Assembly: GCF_030813055.1 (NCBI RefSeq)
Contig: NZ_JAUSTW010000010.1
Coordinates: 1-64,000 of the forward strand
Source: Neobacillus ginsengisoli
GTDB lineage: Bacteria > Bacillota > Bacilli > Bacillales_B > DSM-18226
Direction of reading: 5' to 3'
Length of the DNA: 64,000 bases
Shown here: piece by piece, positions 62,276 through 64,000 of the stretch
Layout of the letters: the number at the start of each line of letters is the position of its first letter
Numbering within the stretch: position 1 is the stretch's first letter
Position numbers and translations under genes: made by a program
Notes under the pieces: generated by a model
What the model saw: only the letters and a program-made list of their open reading frames with translations
Databases searched by the model: none
What the model was told of the DNA's origin: nothing

Positions 62276-62913
62276 TCTTTAATAATTAACCCCAATAACT
62301 TAGCAAATCCAATTGCCTGTTCCGGGGAAACTGTACATTCTGCCAAACTATTCAGAGATGCATTTAGACTGCTAAATGTGCAGCTGCTTAGATCTATTCC
62401 CTTTAATGAGGTTCCCGTAAAATTCACCTCATTAATATCACAATTTTTAAAATCCACCTTATCAAGCTTAGCTTCAAAGTAATCAACATTTCGCAGGGAG
62501 CAAGTATCAAACTTCACCTGCTTCAAATCTGCATAACCAAATGCTCCTAAATTCATATTACACTGTGCAAATAATGCATTTCGAACGGTCGAATCTCCCA
62601 GATTCAACCCTAATAGCTTTGATTCTTTAAATTCCGTTCGGTGGATTATCGCATCATTAAAATTTGCATTTGACAGGTCGCAACGTTCAAAAAGACAATC
62701 TGTTAATTGAAGGTATCTAAAAGAGACATCGATAAAGGTAACATTTTTAAATATTACCTCCTCAAAGCGTAGTTTTTCAATATCCTCGCCAATAATGGAA
62801 CAATCGCTGATGATCGAGGCATAAATATAATCTTCTTCTCGTTCGTCAAAGTTTATCTGAGTAAGACTTGAGGGAATTTTCGGCTGTTGAATTTTGTTTT
62901 TCAAAAAGATCAT
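62272..62913 (-). CDS. Pentapeptide-repeat protein
   Basis: 213 residues with repeated A/C/S-[DN]-[LF]-X-X units from about 45-195 (for example DCLFERCDLSNANFNDAIIH, NALFAQCNMN, FDTCSLRNVDYFEAKLDKVD, FKNCDINEVNFTGTSLKGID), which fold as a right-handed quadrilateral beta-helix. Qnr-type gyrase protectors have this fold, but many are of unknown role. No strong ribosome binding site was seen at the ATG, but the gene has a strong terminator. Confidence 0.85.
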   Translation of the reverse strand: MIFLKNKIQQPKIPSSLTQINFDEREEDYIYASIISDCSIIGEDIEKLRFEEVIFKNVTFIDVSFRYLQLTDCLFERCDLSNANFNDAIIHRTEFKESKLLGLNLGDSTVRNALFAQCNMNLGAFGYADLKQVKFDTCSLRNVDYFEAKLDKVDFKNCDINEVNFTGTSLKGIDLSSCTFSSLNASLNSLAECTVSPEQAIGFAKLLGLIIKE

Positions 62914-62991
62914 CCTCTGCCATTATAAAATTTGAAAGAGGACAACCTTCTGCCCTCTCTCTTCCTTAATTATAAACTAGTCGCAGCAACG

Positions 62992-63774
62992 CTATTCTAC
63001 TAATCTTAAAATACAAACATTGCATTCATGTGGGACCACGTATGAATCTTGCTCTGGTAATGCCCGATATATCTCCTCAAGTACCATTTTACGTTCTGAT
63101 TCATCAAAGCCACCAAGTCGCAATATGGAATCAACACGTCCAACCCATTCTAGCTTCGTAAAGCTGACTGTATAATTCATCCTGTAAAAGTCCCTCAATT
63201 CAAAACCGTTCCGGGTCCATTCTTCGAACCACTCAACCGGGAAGCCGTTAATACACTGCCTAGTCTCCGCATTTGATCCTGCTGGTTGCAAGCTGCCCCC
63301 TACATATTTATCTAAAACCCCAAAAGTCTTTTCCACAGCTACAGAACCAGTTAGGAAACCTGTATCGATGACGATTAATGCCCCATTTGCCTTCAAAATC
63401 CGTTTTACTTCTGAAATGGCCTTCTCACGGTTGAACCCGTGCCACTCCCAAATAACTGTTACAAAATCATATTCAGAAGCTGGCAGCCCTGTATCCTCCG
63501 CATTCCTCTGCTGATAAGGAATCGAAAAATTCTTCATTCGATTTAAAATTTTCGCTTGTTCCAATAATTCTTTGGATGGTTCTACACCAATTACATCAGC
63601 GTTTCTCAAAGCAATTTTTCTTGTTAGCGCACCCGTTCCAGCACCGAGAACTGCGACCTTTTTTCCTGCAAAATTTATATTCCGAATCAACAGACTATCC
63701 ATCAGGTTTACTGGTATATCTGCTTTTGACTTCGCATAGCTATTAGCAACTTGACCAAAATCAATTGGTTTCAT
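62992..63774 (-). CDS. Class I SAM-dependent methyltransferase
   Basis: 260 residues. SAM-binding motif AVLGAGTGALTRKIA (about 41-55), acidic motif GVEPSKELLEQA (about 67-78), VTVIWEWHGFNREKAISEVKRIL (motif IV to V). It resembles UbiE/Methyltransf_11 proteins; substrate unknown. AGGAGC lies upstream of the ATG. It is alone and divergent from plsY. Confidence 0.88.
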   Translation of the reverse strand: MKPIDFGQVANSYAKSKADIPVNLMDSLLIRNINFAGKKVAVLGAGTGALTRKIALRNADVIGVEPSKELLEQAKILNRMKNFSIPYQQRNAEDTGLPASEYDFVTVIWEWHGFNREKAISEVKRILKANGALIVIDTGFLTGSVAVEKTFGVLDKYVGGSLQPAGSNAETRQCINGFPVEWFEEWTRNGFELRDFYRMNYTVSFTKLEWVGRVDSILRLGGFDESERKMVLEEIYRALPEQDSYVVPHECNVCILRLVE

Positions 63775-63882
63775 GTTTATGCTCCTTTGATTGCCGAAAA
63801 ATGAGATTTCAACAAAATAATACCACTTAAATATGGAAAAATGCTATTAATTAGAAAGAATAACTGACAAAGGATGATACTT

Positions 63883-64000
63883 ATGTTGTGGTTGATACTT
63901 CTAGCTTCTTACCTGATTGGAAGCATACCCACTGCCTTAATTGTGGGCAAGCTGGTCTATGGGGTAGATATTCGTGATCATGGCAGTAAAAACCCCGGGG
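63883..64000 (+). CDS. plsY: Glycerol-3-phosphate acyltransferase PlsY (partial)
   Basis: The first 39 codons encode [20 protein letters not shown], then [29 protein letters not shown] and the GSKNPG phosphate-binding loop are the PlsY signature. PlsY acylates glycerol-3-phosphate from acyl phosphate in the membrane. AAAGGATG lies before the ATG. The gene runs off the window end. Confidence 0.92.
   Translation, partial: MLWLILLASYLIGSIPTALIVGKLVYGVDIRDHGSKNPG

Overview
The window looks like chromosome from an endospore-forming Bacillaceae (Bacillus/Neobacillus-like; an inference from gene content and AT-rich codon use, not proven). Evidence includes the 5' end of a Bacillus-type 16S rRNA gene with tandem promoters, a complete GerA-type spore germination operon, YtaF, YkuK, YehS, RlmCD/YefA and DgkB homologues, SigA-type promoters, strong AGGAGG ribosome binding sites and U-tailed hairpin terminators. 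Almost all genes are ordinary housekeeping or metabolic genes. No phage, CRISPR array or intact IS element was seen.

Layout. 1-0.32 kb: 5' end of a leftward rRNA operon with promoters P1 and P2. 0.4-6.1 kb: a VOC protein, a TPR protein, then a radical SAM/SPASM peptide maturase followed 17 bases later by a 28-residue peptide gene (a candidate new RiPP system), and adenosine deaminase under an adenine riboswitch. 6.2-10.4 kb: germination operon gerA-gerC-2TM gene-gerB. 10.7-15.4 kb: M20 hydrolase, GNAT, cystine transporter, and remnants of a decayed sugar locus. 15.6-24.4 kb: mglBAC-type galactose ABC transporter with a cre site, a membrane-anchored sugar-binding protein/histidine kinase/AraC response regulator operon, and a broken GH42 beta-galactosidase fragment. 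24.5-32 kb: MarR, a pseudogene, BirA-controlled bioB, two membrane proteins, and a class I ribonucleotide reductase operon (nrdA-nrdB-flavodoxin) behind a cobalamin riboswitch. 32-37.8 kb: RocB-like peptidase, amino acid permease and two amidinohydrolase-fold enzymes (one DDAH-like), divergent from an IclR regulator. 37.9-41 kb: UDP-glucose dehydrogenase, PAP2 phosphatase and GT4 glycosyltransferase. 41-51.3 kb: TfoX-like, YtaF, a zinc-ribbon miniprotein, YkuK, a PAS histidine kinase, aroK-aroD, LysR, YkhA thioesterase, MerR-TipAS and an alpha/beta hydrolase. 52-56 kb: LytS/LytTR two-component system followed by an OFA-family transporter, resembling the enterobacterial YpdAB-YhjX pyruvate circuit. 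56-64 kb: YgjP-type peptidase, YehS, RlmCD, PncB, DgkB, pentapeptide protein, methyltransferase and the start of plsY.

A striking layer over this is a dispersed family of about nine short palindromic elements sharing the GGTGCCTG(T/A)CACC core and paired GGACA/TGTCC arms. Most sit directly between a stop codon and the gene's terminator, and one supplies the last codons and stop of the amino acid permease. Two other repeat types (about 160 bp at 19.5 kb and a 130 bp inverted repeat at 51.5 kb) and a degenerate 21-bp tandem array at 59.2 kb are also present. All functions are read from the sequence by eye; no database search was possible.
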